Origin: CAIWHR01 sp963781285
Lineage (GTDB): Bacteria; Pseudomonadota; Gammaproteobacteria; Burkholderiales; Casimicrobiaceae
Assembly (NCBI GenBank): GCA_963781285.1
Contig: CAWAFI010000026.1
Location: 147,481-211,480, forward strand
Direction: 5' to 3'
DNA length: 64,000 nt
Below, piece after piece: positions 18,667-26,232 of the stretch. A model generated the notes under the pieces. The model did not search any database and was not told the DNA's origin. It was given only the letters and a program-made list of their open reading frames with translations. The position numbers were made by a program, and so were the translations under genes. Every line of letters starts with the position of its first letter. Positions within the stretch are counted from its first letter, which is position 1.

Positions 18667-18689
18667 GATGCCATGACCCAATTGGCATC
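18667..18689. promoter_or_regulatory. Inverted repeat upstream of the small membrane peptide
   Basis: GATGCCA and TGGCATC face each other across nine bases, about 25 bp before the start of the 47-residue gene. It could be an operator for the three-gene cassette or a short hairpin. The rest of 18643-18877 shows nothing further that I can identify. Confidence 0.35.
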
Positions 18690-18877
18690 ACGTCGGAAAA
18701 TCATCCTCTTCGTCCACGAGACAGTCAATGATCGCACGTAGACTTCCTTTGGCGTCACGCGGTGGCCGGCTGCGGGTGCACGGCCTCCTCCGCAGGAGGG
18801 ATTTGTTGGATCAGCAGTGGAGTTACCGACGTGCCTACGCCGGGTCGTAATTCGGGGCGCGAACCCGTCGGACGACT

Positions 18878-20377
18878 TCAGGCAAACACGCCGTGCAGGA
18901 ACCACTCGCCGTCGTCGATGCCGTAACGATGGTCGCGGTAGATCCAGACGGTTTCGCCGCGTGAATTTTCGGCAACGAAATAATCGCGGCGCACGTCAGC
19001 GCCGTCCCACCAGCCGGATTCGATCCGCTCGGGGCCGTCCTTCAGCACCCACGGTTGCGCTTCGATGAGATGTCCGATCGGCTCCGGCTCCGCGAGCAGC
19101 CAGACCGGGCGCGGCGGCAATGAGGGGTCGTCGGAGACGGCGGTTCTCTTTCCTCCAGTGTTTTGCGCGAAGCTTCCGGAAAATTCGTCGCTGACGCTAT
19201 TTCCGCTCGCCCGCTCCGGTCGATGCTCGGCGCGCGGTGTGACGAGCGTGACCGCGTCTTCGCCGAGGCGCGCGCGCAGCCGATCGAGCAGCGGCACCGT
19301 CGCGACGGCCTCGTCGCCGGGAAGCAGGCCGAGATTGCGGCCGCCGAGCGTGGCGGTGACTTCGCTCGCGAGCGCGATCGCCTCGACCGGTGCGGGCAAT
19401 GCGACGCGCGCAAGCCGCTCGCGCAGCACGGCGACGAGATGCGCGGGTTCACGCGCCGGCGCGGCGAGTGCGAAACGAAGCGTCGTGGCGGGCACGCCGA
19501 TTTTCACACCGACGTAGCGCTCGTGCGCGAGTGCCAACGTCATCTCGATCACGCCGAGCCCGCGTCCGTTCAGCCATCCCGTCAATTCGTGAACCAGACG
19601 GTTGGTCGCGAACGCGAGCGCCTCGACGCTCGTGACCGGCGCCGGCAAGTCGAGCTTTCCCTCGTAGCGCGACGGCGGCACGAACGGCGGCCGCGGGTCG
19701 GCGGCGAGGCCGCGCGCACGGTCGAGCAGGGTGATGAAATCCGCGCCGACGCGCCGCGCGAGCGCCGCACGAGGGAGAGCGCACGCCTGCCCGAACGTCG
19801 TAATGCCGGCGGCGGCGAGCGTGGTGATGATGTCCGGCGGGGCATCGAGATGCGCGAGCGGCAGCGGCGCGAGCGCCTCGCGCAGCGCCTGCGGGCCGGT
19901 CACGGTGGCGGCGCGATTCGCGCGCGCGAGCAATAGCGCCGCAACGGGTGTCGGGGCGACGGCGAACCGCGTCGTGTAGCCAAGATCGTGCGCGCCCTGC
20001 GCGAGCCGCACGGTCATTCGCCGCAGACCGCCGAAGAGCCGCAGGCTGCCGCCGATTTCCGCGAGCACCGCCTCGGGCGGCGCGAGATTCGTCATCGGGG
20101 TGAACTGCGTGGCCCACGTCGCGACGGCGGCGAGCGCTACGGCCTCGAGCGCCGGATCGCGGTCGCGCAGCACGATATCGGGTGCGAGCGCGAGCGATGC
20201 CGAAACGAGTTGCGCCTGCTGGATGCCGGCATCGCGCGCGGCGGCGTTGGCGACGACGATGCGCGGGTAATGCCCGCCGGTCGTCACCGCGAACGGCCGC
20301 GCGGCGTCAGCAGGGGAGAGCGCCCGCGCGTAGACGTCGAGCGGGAGCGAAGGCAGCAGCAGGCAGGCCCACAGCAT
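18878..20377 (-). CDS. imuB: ImuB, inactive Y-family polymerase of the mutasome
   Basis: This 499-residue Y-family-like protein (MLWACLLLPSLPLDVYARAL) is ImuB, which lacks the catalytic acidic residues of true DinB and instead bridges the beta clamp, ImuA and DnaE2. HhH-like segments and the little-finger region (GLGVIEMTLALAHERYVGVKI) are visible. The C terminus ends RDHRYGIDDGEWFLHGVFA, the typical ImuB tail. About 30 unusual residues (ASGNSVSDEF onward, residues 385-420) interrupt the linker before PRPVWLLAEPEPI and correspond to a REP-like DNA segment. Confidence 0.93.
   Translation of the reverse strand: MLWACLLLPSLPLDVYARALSPADAARPFAVTTGGHYPRIVVANAAARDAGIQQAQLVSASLALAPDIVLRDRDPALEAVALAAVATWATQFTPMTNLAPPEAVLAEIGGSLRLFGGLRRMTVRLAQGAHDLGYTTRFAVAPTPVAALLLARANRAATVTGPQALREALAPLPLAHLDAPPDIITTLAAAGITTFGQACALPRAALARRVGADFITLLDRARGLAADPRPPFVPPSRYEGKLDLPAPVTSVEALAFATNRLVHELTGWLNGRGLGVIEMTLALAHERYVGVKIGVPATTLRFALAAPAREPAHLVAVLRERLARVALPAPVEAIALASEVTATLGGRNLGLLPGDEAVATVPLLDRLRARLGEDAVTLVTPRAEHRPERASGNSVSDEFSGSFAQNTGGKRTAVSDDPSLPPRPVWLLAEPEPIGHLIEAQPWVLKDGPERIESGWWDGADVRRDYFVAENSRGETVWIYRDHRYGIDDGEWFLHGVFA
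19133..19206. repeat. Probable REP-like insertion in the imuB linker
   Basis: The segment contains TTCGTCGCTGACGCTATTTCC and, in the same orientation about 50 bp earlier, a looser GTCGTCGGAGACG...TTTCC. It encodes low-complexity residues absent from normal ImuB linkers. Unlike the dnaE2 element it is not a clean inverted repeat, so the call rests mainly on the atypical protein insert. Confidence 0.45.
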
Positions 20378-20404
20378 GCGTGCGATCAGGGATGCCGGGG
20401 GTCA

Positions 20405-21007
20405 TTACGTGGGCGACGGCGCGCCGCTCCAGATCCGCGCTTCGGAAAGCCCGATCTCGGCCAACTCCGCCGCGCGCAAGTGCGCCTCGTTCGCGCAGAA
20501 GAATTCATCGAGCTGAGGTGGCTTGACCGGCGTGCCGGCGAGCATCGCGTGCGCCTGCCCGCGATGGTGGATCTGATGCTGGAAGAGGTGCGCGAGGAGC
20601 CGCGTCGCGTTTTCGGTCTGGACGCCGGCACGGCGCATCACCGGGATCGGCATCCTGAGTTTGGCATCGGTCAGCATGGCGCACGCAGCGACGAGCCGGC
20701 GGTCCACCGCGCGCTGTTCGACGGCGAGCGCCGTGCAGGTGTCGAACGGTTCTTCCGGATCGAAGAAGCCGTCGACATCGCGGTTGGGTGCCTCGTCACG
20801 CAAGCCGCGCTCCAGCGCATCGACGTAATACCAGTCGACGGTGAGATTGTGGTTGAGCGTCGCCTTGATCGAGGGGAAGAAGCTCGTCCGCGTGGCAACG
20901 AAATCGGCCTGCGAGAGCTTGCCGCACGCAGTGAGCAGCCGCTGGTTGGCCCACGCGTTGTTGCATGCCATCGTGTAGAAGTGATGGGCGAGGGGGGAAG
21001 GCATCAT
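20405..21007 (-). CDS. DinB-family (DinB/YfiT-fold) protein
   Basis: This 200-residue protein has the four-helix DinB-like metal-binding fold. It has an N-terminal HHFYTMACNNAWANQRLL, a His-containing ATLNHNLTVDWYYVDAL, and the C-terminal LFQHQIHHRGQAHAML, which supply the three-histidine metal site. Such proteins are putative thiol-dependent transferases, and this DinB is unrelated to DNA polymerase IV. It is inserted between imuA and imuB. ATG 21007 follows a GGAGACC-like site and the stop is 27 bases from imuB, so it is probably SOS-operon co-transcribed. Confidence 0.88.
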   Translation of the reverse strand: MMPSPLAHHFYTMACNNAWANQRLLTACGKLSQADFVATRTSFFPSIKATLNHNLTVDWYYVDALERGLRDEAPNRDVDGFFDPEEPFDTCTALAVEQRAVDRRLVAACAMLTDAKLRMPIPVMRRAGVQTENATRLLAHLFQHQIHHRGQAHAMLAGTPVKPPQLDEFFCANEAHLRAAELAEIGLSEARIWSGAPSPT

Positions 21008-21024
21008 GACAAGGTCTCCGGGTC

Positions 21025-21735
21025 TCAATGCGCCGGCCAGGCTGCCTGCAACGCCGGTGTGCGTTCGGCGATCGCGCGGCCAAGGCTCGTCCGCGGATCG
21101 GGCAGTGCTGCCATCGGCGCATCGACGTCGACGAGCACCGGCCGTGCGACGTCGCCGCCACGGCGCTTCAGCACGCGGATCGCGAGCCGGTGGTCCTGCG
21201 GCGAGAGAGCCAGGCGCAGCGAGGCCGCAGTGGCGGTCGTCTGCTGGCCCGGACGCCGCCACAACACGCCCCAGGTTCGGCCTTCACGCGCGGCGACCGC
21301 GAGCCGGCGCAGCGCGCGGTCGTCCTGCGGGCCCAGCCATGCGAACGCGGCGCCGCATTCGGGTGCGCGCAGCGCCTGCTCGTACGCCCATAGCTGATCC
21401 GCAGTGCTGCGGCAGCGGACGAACAGCAGCCGCGCGAGATCGAGCCCCGCGGCCGCAAGCGTCGGTGCATAGGGGACGTACGGCGGCGCGATCCAGACGA
21501 CATCGCGGTGGCCCGCTTGCAGGCGCGCGAGCGCCGGCAGCATCAGGCGAATCTCGCCGATGCCTTCACGGGCGAGCACGACCTCGGTGAGCGCGCCCTC
21601 CGGCCAGCCGCGGCCGGGCAGCACGGCGTCGAGTTCCGGAAAGCCGCTCGGCATCGCGGCCGGCTCGGGCGCGCAGTCGCCGCCCCGCCAGATCGCAGGG
21701 TTCGCAAGCACGGCGGCGAGAGCAGGATTCGTCAC
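21025..21735 (-). CDS. imuA: ImuA, RecA-like mutasome protein
   Basis: This is a roughly 236-residue RecA/SulA-related protein. It starts at GTG 21735 (VTNPALAAVLANPAIWRGG). The segment GFPELDAVLPGRGWPEGALTEVV is characteristic of ImuA, as are LWAYEQALRAPECGAAFAWL and WGVLWRRPG. The open frame continues upstream but those residues are antisense to the VOC gene. ImuA helps recruit ImuB and DnaE2 to lesions. It is 16 bases downstream of the VOC gene, so the SOS genes may be part of a longer operon here. Confidence 0.9.
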   Translation of the reverse strand: MTNPALAAVLANPAIWRGGDCAPEPAAMPSGFPELDAVLPGRGWPEGALTEVVLAREGIGEIRLMLPALARLQAGHRDVVWIAPPYVPYAPTLAAAGLDLARLLFVRCRSTADQLWAYEQALRAPECGAAFAWLGPQDDRALRRLAVAAREGRTWGVLWRRPGQQTTATAASLRLALSPQDHRLAIRVLKRRGGDVARPVLVDVDAPMAALPDPRTSLGRAIAERTPALQAAWPAH

Positions 21736-21751
21736 AGGCGAGCGGTGAACG

Positions 21752-22222
21752 TCAATCCGATCCGCTTTCCATCGCCTTCGCCGCGCGCTTTTCGAGTTCG
21801 TCCGGCGGCACGTCCTCGACGTGCGTGGCAAGGTACCAGTGGTAACCGAACGGGTCGTCGACACCGCCCGTGCGATCGCCGTAGAACTGGTTGGCGACCG
21901 GCCGCACGAGCTTCGCACCGGCAGCGACGGCCTGCGTGACCCGCGCATCGACGTCCTCGACGTAGACCATCAGCGAGATCGGCGAGCCGCCGAGCGCGCG
22001 CGGGCTCTTCTGGTTCATGTTCGGGAATTCGTCGGCCAGCATCACCGGCGAATCGCCGATCCGGATCTCGGCGTGCCCGATCTTGCCGCCGGGAGCCGGC
22101 ATGCGCATCAGCTCGACGGCGCCAAAGGCCTTCTTGTAGAACGCGAGCGCGCCTGCGGCATCGTCGACGATAAGATAGGGAGTCACCGAGTGGTAACCAT
22201 CGGGAATGGGCTTCACGGCCAT
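21752..22222 (-). CDS. VOC-family (PhnB/glyoxalase-like) protein
   Basis: This 156-residue vicinal-oxygen-chelate protein has the PhnB-like pattern YHSVTPYLIVDDAAGALAFYKKAFGA at the N terminus and DPFGYHWYLATHVEDV at the C terminus. Family members are metal-dependent or metal-free binding proteins of mixed function, and the substrate cannot be given. A GGAGG site precedes ATG 22222. Confidence 0.88.
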   Translation of the reverse strand: MAVKPIPDGYHSVTPYLIVDDAAGALAFYKKAFGAVELMRMPAPGGKIGHAEIRIGDSPVMLADEFPNMNQKSPRALGGSPISLMVYVEDVDARVTQAVAAGAKLVRPVANQFYGDRTGGVDDPFGYHWYLATHVEDVPPDELEKRAAKAMESGSD

Positions 22223-22318
22223 GATATTGCCTCCTCGAACGATTGCAGCGGTTGGGCCGGGGATGCGAGCGCCGGATTCGCGGAATGACCTCGCCCGGCG
22301 TCCTGCCTCTCCGGTGTT

Positions 22319-22957
22319 TCAGGCGGCCGGCCAGTGCTGGGCGAATACCGGCGCGACCTTCGGGTGCGCTTCGATGCGCAAGAGCGTTTCGTAGAACGTG
22401 GGGCGGGCCTCCTTGAGATGCGGCCGCGACCCCGACCACTTCGACACGACGGCGGCGAGCAAGTCGAGCGCGCCGATCTGTTCGCCACCGAGATACGGGC
22501 GCGCCGGAAAGAGGTCGGCGAACATCTCCCAGTGCCGGTGCAGCCGCGCCCGCGTGCCGGCGCGAATGCGCTCCTTCACCGGTTCGTCATTGTCGGCGTC
22601 GGTACACCAGCGCTCGGGGAAATCGATGACGCTGATCGCCGCGTAGCAGTTGGCGGCGATGAATACGAGACCGCGAACCGCCTGCGCGCGCGCGGACGGG
22701 TCGCGCGGCAACAGGCCGCTCTCCGGATGCACGCTGCCGAGATGGATCAGGATCGCCGCGCTTTCGGAGAGCGCGCTGCCGTCCGGGAGCACGAGCGTGG
22801 GAATCTGCCCCAGCGGATTCACCTGCAAGAGCTCGGTGAACGCGTCGTTCGGTTCCCACGATGCCGTCTCGACGATGCGGTAGGGCACGCCGACGATTTC
22901 CAGCGCCGCCTGCGTTGACGCCGAGCCGGAGCCTTTCTTGCCGTACAGTGTATACAT
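22319..22957 (-). CDS. Glutathione S-transferase-family protein
   Basis: This 212-residue protein has an N-terminal thioredoxin-fold domain (MYTLYGKKGSGSASTQAALE; NPLGQIPTLVLPDGSALSESAAIL, containing the cis-Pro and the glutathione-binding E-S pair). An alpha-helical C-terminal domain with YLGGEQIGALDLLAAV follows. Catalysis would use an N-terminal Ser/Tyr. GGAGG precedes ATG 22957. Confidence 0.9.
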   Translation of the reverse strand: MYTLYGKKGSGSASTQAALEIVGVPYRIVETASWEPNDAFTELLQVNPLGQIPTLVLPDGSALSESAAILIHLGSVHPESGLLPRDPSARAQAVRGLVFIAANCYAAISVIDFPERWCTDADNDEPVKERIRAGTRARLHRHWEMFADLFPARPYLGGEQIGALDLLAAVVSKWSGSRPHLKEARPTFYETLLRIEAHPKVAPVFAQHWPAA

Positions 22958-23074
22958 CGTGCCTCCTCAGCGCTTTTCTTCGGCCGCCAATAGGGCGTGC
23001 CGTCCTTGTGCGCGGGGTAGTGCCGCGCGGTTCCGGCGAAGCGGTTGATGAATGTCGTCCGGGCTCCTCATGAA

Positions 23075-23092
23075 GCCATACATATATATGGC
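23075..23092. promoter_or_regulatory. Palindromic operator candidate before brnTA
   Basis: GCCATA-CATATA-TATGGC is a perfect 6+6+6 palindrome in an AT-rich island 32 bp upstream of brnT. BrnA-type antitoxins repress their own operon, so this is the natural candidate site. Confidence 0.55.
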
Positions 23093-23123
23093 GTATTTTA
23101 TGGATTCAGTGTAGCATTTCGTC

Positions 23124-23414
23124 ATGGCCACGGCACGGTTCGAGTGGGATGCGACGAAGGACCGGGGCAATCGGCTGAAGCACGGCGTAGGTTTTGCCGA
23201 AGCGCAATTTGCCTTCGCAGACCCTCGCCGTGTGATTGCGGAGGATGTTTCCCACAGCGAAGACGAAACCCGGCACTTCTGCTTCGGCAAGGTGGGCGAT
23301 GGCATCATGACAGTCCGCTTCACGTATCGTTCCGGTGTTATCCGCATTCTTGGTGCCGGCTACTGGAGAAAGGGCAAGCGCATTTATGAGCGCGAAAATC
23401 AAATACACGGATGA
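23124..23414 (+). CDS. brnT: BrnT-family toxin
   Basis: This 96-residue protein matches BrnT RNase toxins: FEWDATKDRGNRLKHGVGFAEAQ at the N terminus, DETRHFCFGKVGDGIMTVRFTYR centrally and GVIRILGAGYWRKGKRIYE at the C terminus. BrnT cleaves RNA and arrests growth until neutralised by BrnA, whose gene overlaps its 3' end by 29 bases. Confidence 0.92.
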   Translation: MATARFEWDATKDRGNRLKHGVGFAEAQFAFADPRRVIAEDVSHSEDETRHFCFGKVGDGIMTVRFTYRSGVIRILGAGYWRKGKRIYERENQIHG

Positions 23415-23664
23415 GCCGATGGGCAAGCCGAGGGTGGTCACGGATTTTCTCCCGGCCCCCGAAGACCTCGTCTTTCGCGAGGAAGGGGTGAAAATTACGC
23501 TTGCCTTGAGCAAGCGCAGTGTCGAGTTCTTCAAGCGCGAAGCGCAAAAGCACAACACCCAGTACCAGCGCATGATTCGCCGTCTTCTCGATGCCTATGC
23601 GGAACATCATGCGCAACCTCCAACTTCACGATCGGCGCGGGCGCGGCTTCGGCGTGCAGGTTAG
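23386..23664 (+). CDS. brnA: BrnA-family antitoxin
   Basis: This 92-residue ribbon-helix-helix-type antitoxin contains KITLALSKRSVEFFKREAQKHN then YQRMIRRLLDAYAEHH, the BrnA/CopG DNA-binding and dimerisation region. The N-terminal part (TDEPMGKPRVVTDFLPAPEDLVF) is the toxin-binding arm. ATG 23386 lies within the brnT 3' end. A longer in-frame start is inside brnT and unlikely. Confidence 0.9.
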   Translation: MSAKIKYTDEPMGKPRVVTDFLPAPEDLVFREEGVKITLALSKRSVEFFKREAQKHNTQYQRMIRRLLDAYAEHHAQPPTSRSARARLRRAG

Positions 23665-23717
23665 AAAGAGATCCGGCCCCGCGCCACGGAGGCGACGCGG
23701 GAGCCGGCAAGTCCCAG

Positions 23718-24323
23718 TCAGGATCGGTTTTCGAGCTGCAGCAAGAGCGAGAGGCGGTCGTTGCGTGCGACGTCCTCCCACGGCCGGCCAGTCAACGCGC
23801 CTTCGAGTGCCCAGAGCAGGTTGAGCGATGCACGCGGATCGTGTGACCGCACCCGCCGGTAGGCTTCGACGGACCCCAGGCGACGCAGGGTCTCGCTCGA
23901 CGTGATGCCGGCAGTGGCGAGCATCCGCTTCGACACCGGTCCGAGATTGCGCAACGGCGCTGCAAAGGTCTTCGTTGCGGCCGCCGTCGCTCGGGCCTCT
24001 TGCCTCGGGGGGCGCCGCGCCGCGGCGGACCCGCGCTTCGCCAGCGTGCGTTTGCGTTCCGCCGTGTACTTCCACCATGGACGCGCCGGTGCGCCGTCCA
24101 TGAAACGCACCGCGGCGATGAACGTGTCGAGCAGGCAGGGGTCGTGGCGCATGCCGGTTACGCGATTGAGCTCCTCGTAGAGTGCATACGGATCACGCCC
24201 TGCGAGTTCGCGCGGCGTGCGGATGCCGAGCCGCACGAGGTCGGCGGCAACGGCCGGACCGACGTTCGGCACGTCCTCGAGTGTCGTTACGGAAATGCGG
24301 CTCGTCCTGGTCGTCTTCTTCAT
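23718..24323 (-). CDS. Cdd1-like HhH plus TfoX C-terminal domain protein
   Basis: The first 90 of 201 residues match the Cdd1/pathogenicity-locus helix-hairpin-helix family (LEDVPNVGPAVAADLVRLGI; GMRHDPCLLDTFIAAVRFMDG; PWWKYTAERK). After a basic Ala/Arg-rich linker, the last 85 residues match the TfoX C-terminal domain (LRNLGPVSKRMLATAGITS; LLWALEGALTGRPWEDV). Both halves are HhH-type modules often linked to DNA. The start is four bases after lexA, so it should be SOS-regulated with lexA. The function is unproven. Confidence 0.85.
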   Translation of the reverse strand: MKKTTRTSRISVTTLEDVPNVGPAVAADLVRLGIRTPRELAGRDPYALYEELNRVTGMRHDPCLLDTFIAAVRFMDGAPARPWWKYTAERKRTLAKRGSAAARRPPRQEARATAAATKTFAAPLRNLGPVSKRMLATAGITSSETLRRLGSVEAYRRVRSHDPRASLNLLWALEGALTGRPWEDVARNDRLSLLLQLENRS

Positions 24324-24327
24324 CGTT

Positions 24328-25011
24328 TCACCAGCCCTTCCCGCCGCGGATCAGTCCCACCGCGACGCCTTCAATTGCGAAGCCCTTCCTCGGGTCGACG
24401 GTGATCGGCGCGAAATCGGGATTCTCGGCGATCAGCGTGATTTCGCGCCCGCGTCGTTTCAGGCGTTTGACCGTCACTTCGTCGCCGAGTCGCGCGACGA
24501 CGACCTGGCCGGAGCGCGCTTCGGCAGTCTTGTGGACGGCGAGGAGATCGCCGTCGACGATGCCGGCGTCCTGCATCGATTGGCCACGCACCCGCAGCAG
24601 GTAGTCGGCGCGCGGCGCGAAGAGCCCGGGATCGACACGATAGTGCGTTTCGACGTTCTCGACGGCGAGGATCGGGCTGCCCGCGGCCACACGGCCCACC
24701 AGCGGCAATGTACCCTGCACCGGCAGGCCGGGGATGTCCTTCAGGCGCAGCCCGCGCGCCGCCCCGGGCGTCAGTTGCAGCGCGCCTTTTTTCGCCAGCG
24801 CCTGCAGATGGTCTTCCGCCGAGCTGGCCGTGGAAAAGCCCAGGCCCGCTGCGATCTCGGCCCGCGTGGGCGGCATGCCGGTCGCTTCCAGGTGGCCCCG
24901 GATCCAGTCGAGGATCTGCTGCTGCCGGGGTGTCAAACGCGGCGGCCCGTCCGGCAAGTCAGCCGGAATCCGGTGCAGGTGGGCGAACGGGCGGCGGGAA
25001 CGGGGCGGCAT
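24328..25011 (-). CDS. lexA: LexA repressor
   Basis: This 227-residue LexA has a winged-helix N-terminal domain (LTPRQQQILDWIRGHLEATG; MPPTRAEIAAGLGFSTASSAEDHLQAL) and an S24 autoprotease domain. The cleavage site Ala-Gly is in GRVAAGSP near residue 108, the nucleophile Ser in VRGQSMQDAGIVDGD near 143, and the general base Lys in VTVKRLKR near 180. A basic, Pro-rich extension of about 25 residues precedes the usual start. The operator five bases upstream indicates autoregulation. Confidence 0.96.
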   Translation of the reverse strand: MPPRSRRPFAHLHRIPADLPDGPPRLTPRQQQILDWIRGHLEATGMPPTRAEIAAGLGFSTASSAEDHLQALAKKGALQLTPGAARGLRLKDIPGLPVQGTLPLVGRVAAGSPILAVENVETHYRVDPGLFAPRADYLLRVRGQSMQDAGIVDGDLLAVHKTAEARSGQVVVARLGDEVTVKRLKRRGREITLIAENPDFAPITVDPRKGFAIEGVAVGLIRGGKGW

Positions 25012-25015
25012 CGGA

Positions 25016-25037
25016 ATACCGTATGGATATGCGGTAC
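25016..25037. promoter_or_regulatory. LexA-type operator upstream of lexA
   Basis: Arms ATACCGTA and TGCGGTAC are separated by six bases, matching the dnaE2 operator in length, spacing and 14 of 16 arm positions. It begins five bases upstream of the lexA start codon, so bound LexA would block its own promoter or leader. Confidence 0.82.
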
Positions 25038-25367
25038 CCGGATTATAGACGGCTCAGCGGAGGCGTCAAGGGGCCGATGAAATGCCATGTCCCCAATCGC
25101 CGCATGGCGTTTGCGTCGAACGGGTCCATGACATTGCCGGGCAATTCCGAAATCTCCGGCAAACGATTTCGCGATGCGCATCACCTGGAGTCGGTACGCG
25201 TTTGATCTTTGCGGCGTTGAGGGGACGAGTTAGCATCGTGGCGGCCGGAACGAGGAGACGAAGTTGAGGCGGGCGATCTTTGTGGACACCAGAGGAGATG
25301 CACGGCGGTGATTCCGGACTTGCCATTCAAGGCTGGTGCGACCGACGATCAAAGAAAGGAGCGCACG
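25038..25367. other. 330-bp intergenic region, no gene seen
   Basis: This lies between divergent lexA and the DUF6494-type gene. Beyond the LexA operator at its edge I see no convincing ORF, repeat or RNA. The promoter of the downstream gene should be in its right half, and an AAAGGAG ribosome-binding site ends it. Confidence 0.5.
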
Positions 25368-25574
25368 ATGGACGAAGAAGCACTGAATCTCAGCATACGC
25401 AAGTTCCTGAAGATGGTCGGCGTCAATTCGCAGCGCGAAATCGAGCACGCGGTGACGAAGGCGCTTGCCAGCGGCGCCGTCGCTGGCAACGAGGCCTTTC
25501 CCGCGCGGGTCACGCTCGAAGTCGAACGGCTGAAGCTGAAGGTGGATTTCGACGGCGAGATACGGCTGCGGTGA
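25368..25574 (+). CDS. DUF6494-family small protein
   Basis: The 68 residues (MDEEALNLSIRKFLKMVGVN, then SQREIEHAV and VTLEVERLKLKVDFDGEIRL) match the small DUF6494 family of proteobacteria as I recall it. The family has no established role. ATG 25368 follows AAAGGAG. An upstream in-frame ATG at 25308 lacks a site and adds non-family residues. Confidence 0.75.
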   Translation: MDEEALNLSIRKFLKMVGVNSQREIEHAVTKALASGAVAGNEAFPARVTLEVERLKLKVDFDGEIRLR

Positions 25575-25717
25575 ATCGTCGATGAATCGGCGGCGACGTG
25601 CGGCAGTCGTATACCGCATGGATCAGTGACGCCCCATTTTGGTGCACTCGACCCTTGTGGCTTTGCCTGGAGACCCCATATAGCGTATGCTGCACTGCAC
25701 AATCCTAGGAGAACCCG

Positions 25718-26125
25718 ATGAATCCTGTGTCCCACGAGGGCAAAGGTCCGATCGGCGACCCCGCCGTAAGCCCGTCGGATATCGCCGCCGAATTGATAGG
25801 CGAGAAGGCAATGCGCTGGTCGCACGCTCTGCCTCTTTCAAGCGCGGACGCGGCGCTGGCGGTATTCTCGTTCGCGGCCAACCGCTTATTGGCCGACCAG
25901 ATCAGAAACGCGCACGCGCTGGGTCATTTCGCGCATAAGCAGGCGCAAACACTTGCGGATGCGAGCGAGACGATGCTGCCGGAAGGCCCCGCGCGCGACA
26001 CGGTTGCCATCGCGGCACGCATGCAAGCGGCCTTTGGCGACGGTGTCATCGACGCCGCCAATAGCTGGGGTCGGCGTTTTGGTCACCTGGCGTTCGCACT
26101 CCCGGTGCCCAACTGGCGCGGGTGA
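25718..26125 (+). CDS. Uncharacterised 135-residue protein
   Basis: Not recognised. It is Ala-rich and predicted mostly helical, with a central stretch AFSLLADQIRN-like (DAALAVFSFAANRLLADQIR) and a C-terminal GRRFGHLAFALPVPNWRG. There is no signal peptide or clear membrane helix. AGGAGA lies seven bases before ATG 25718, supporting real translation. It stands alone between the DUF6494-type gene and an alcohol dehydrogenase. Confidence 0.65.
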   Translation: MNPVSHEGKGPIGDPAVSPSDIAAELIGEKAMRWSHALPLSSADAALAVFSFAANRLLADQIRNAHALGHFAHKQAQTLADASETMLPEGPARDTVAIAARMQAAFGDGVIDAANSWGRRFGHLAFALPVPNWRG

Positions 26126-26232
26126 CGGGAGACGAGGACCCGCTCGTAGCGATGTGCGCATGACGCGGATCAATCTCGTCGCGCGGCGAGCGCGTACGAT
26201 TGCGCTTCCCCTCCGGTAACCGCTTTCCCGCG

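Noticed and set aside
22935..22957. GTATACACTGTACGG resembling half of the LexA operator
   Set aside because: It lies within the first codons of the GST gene (MYTLYGK), the left arm does not match ATACCGTA, and the spacing is wrong.
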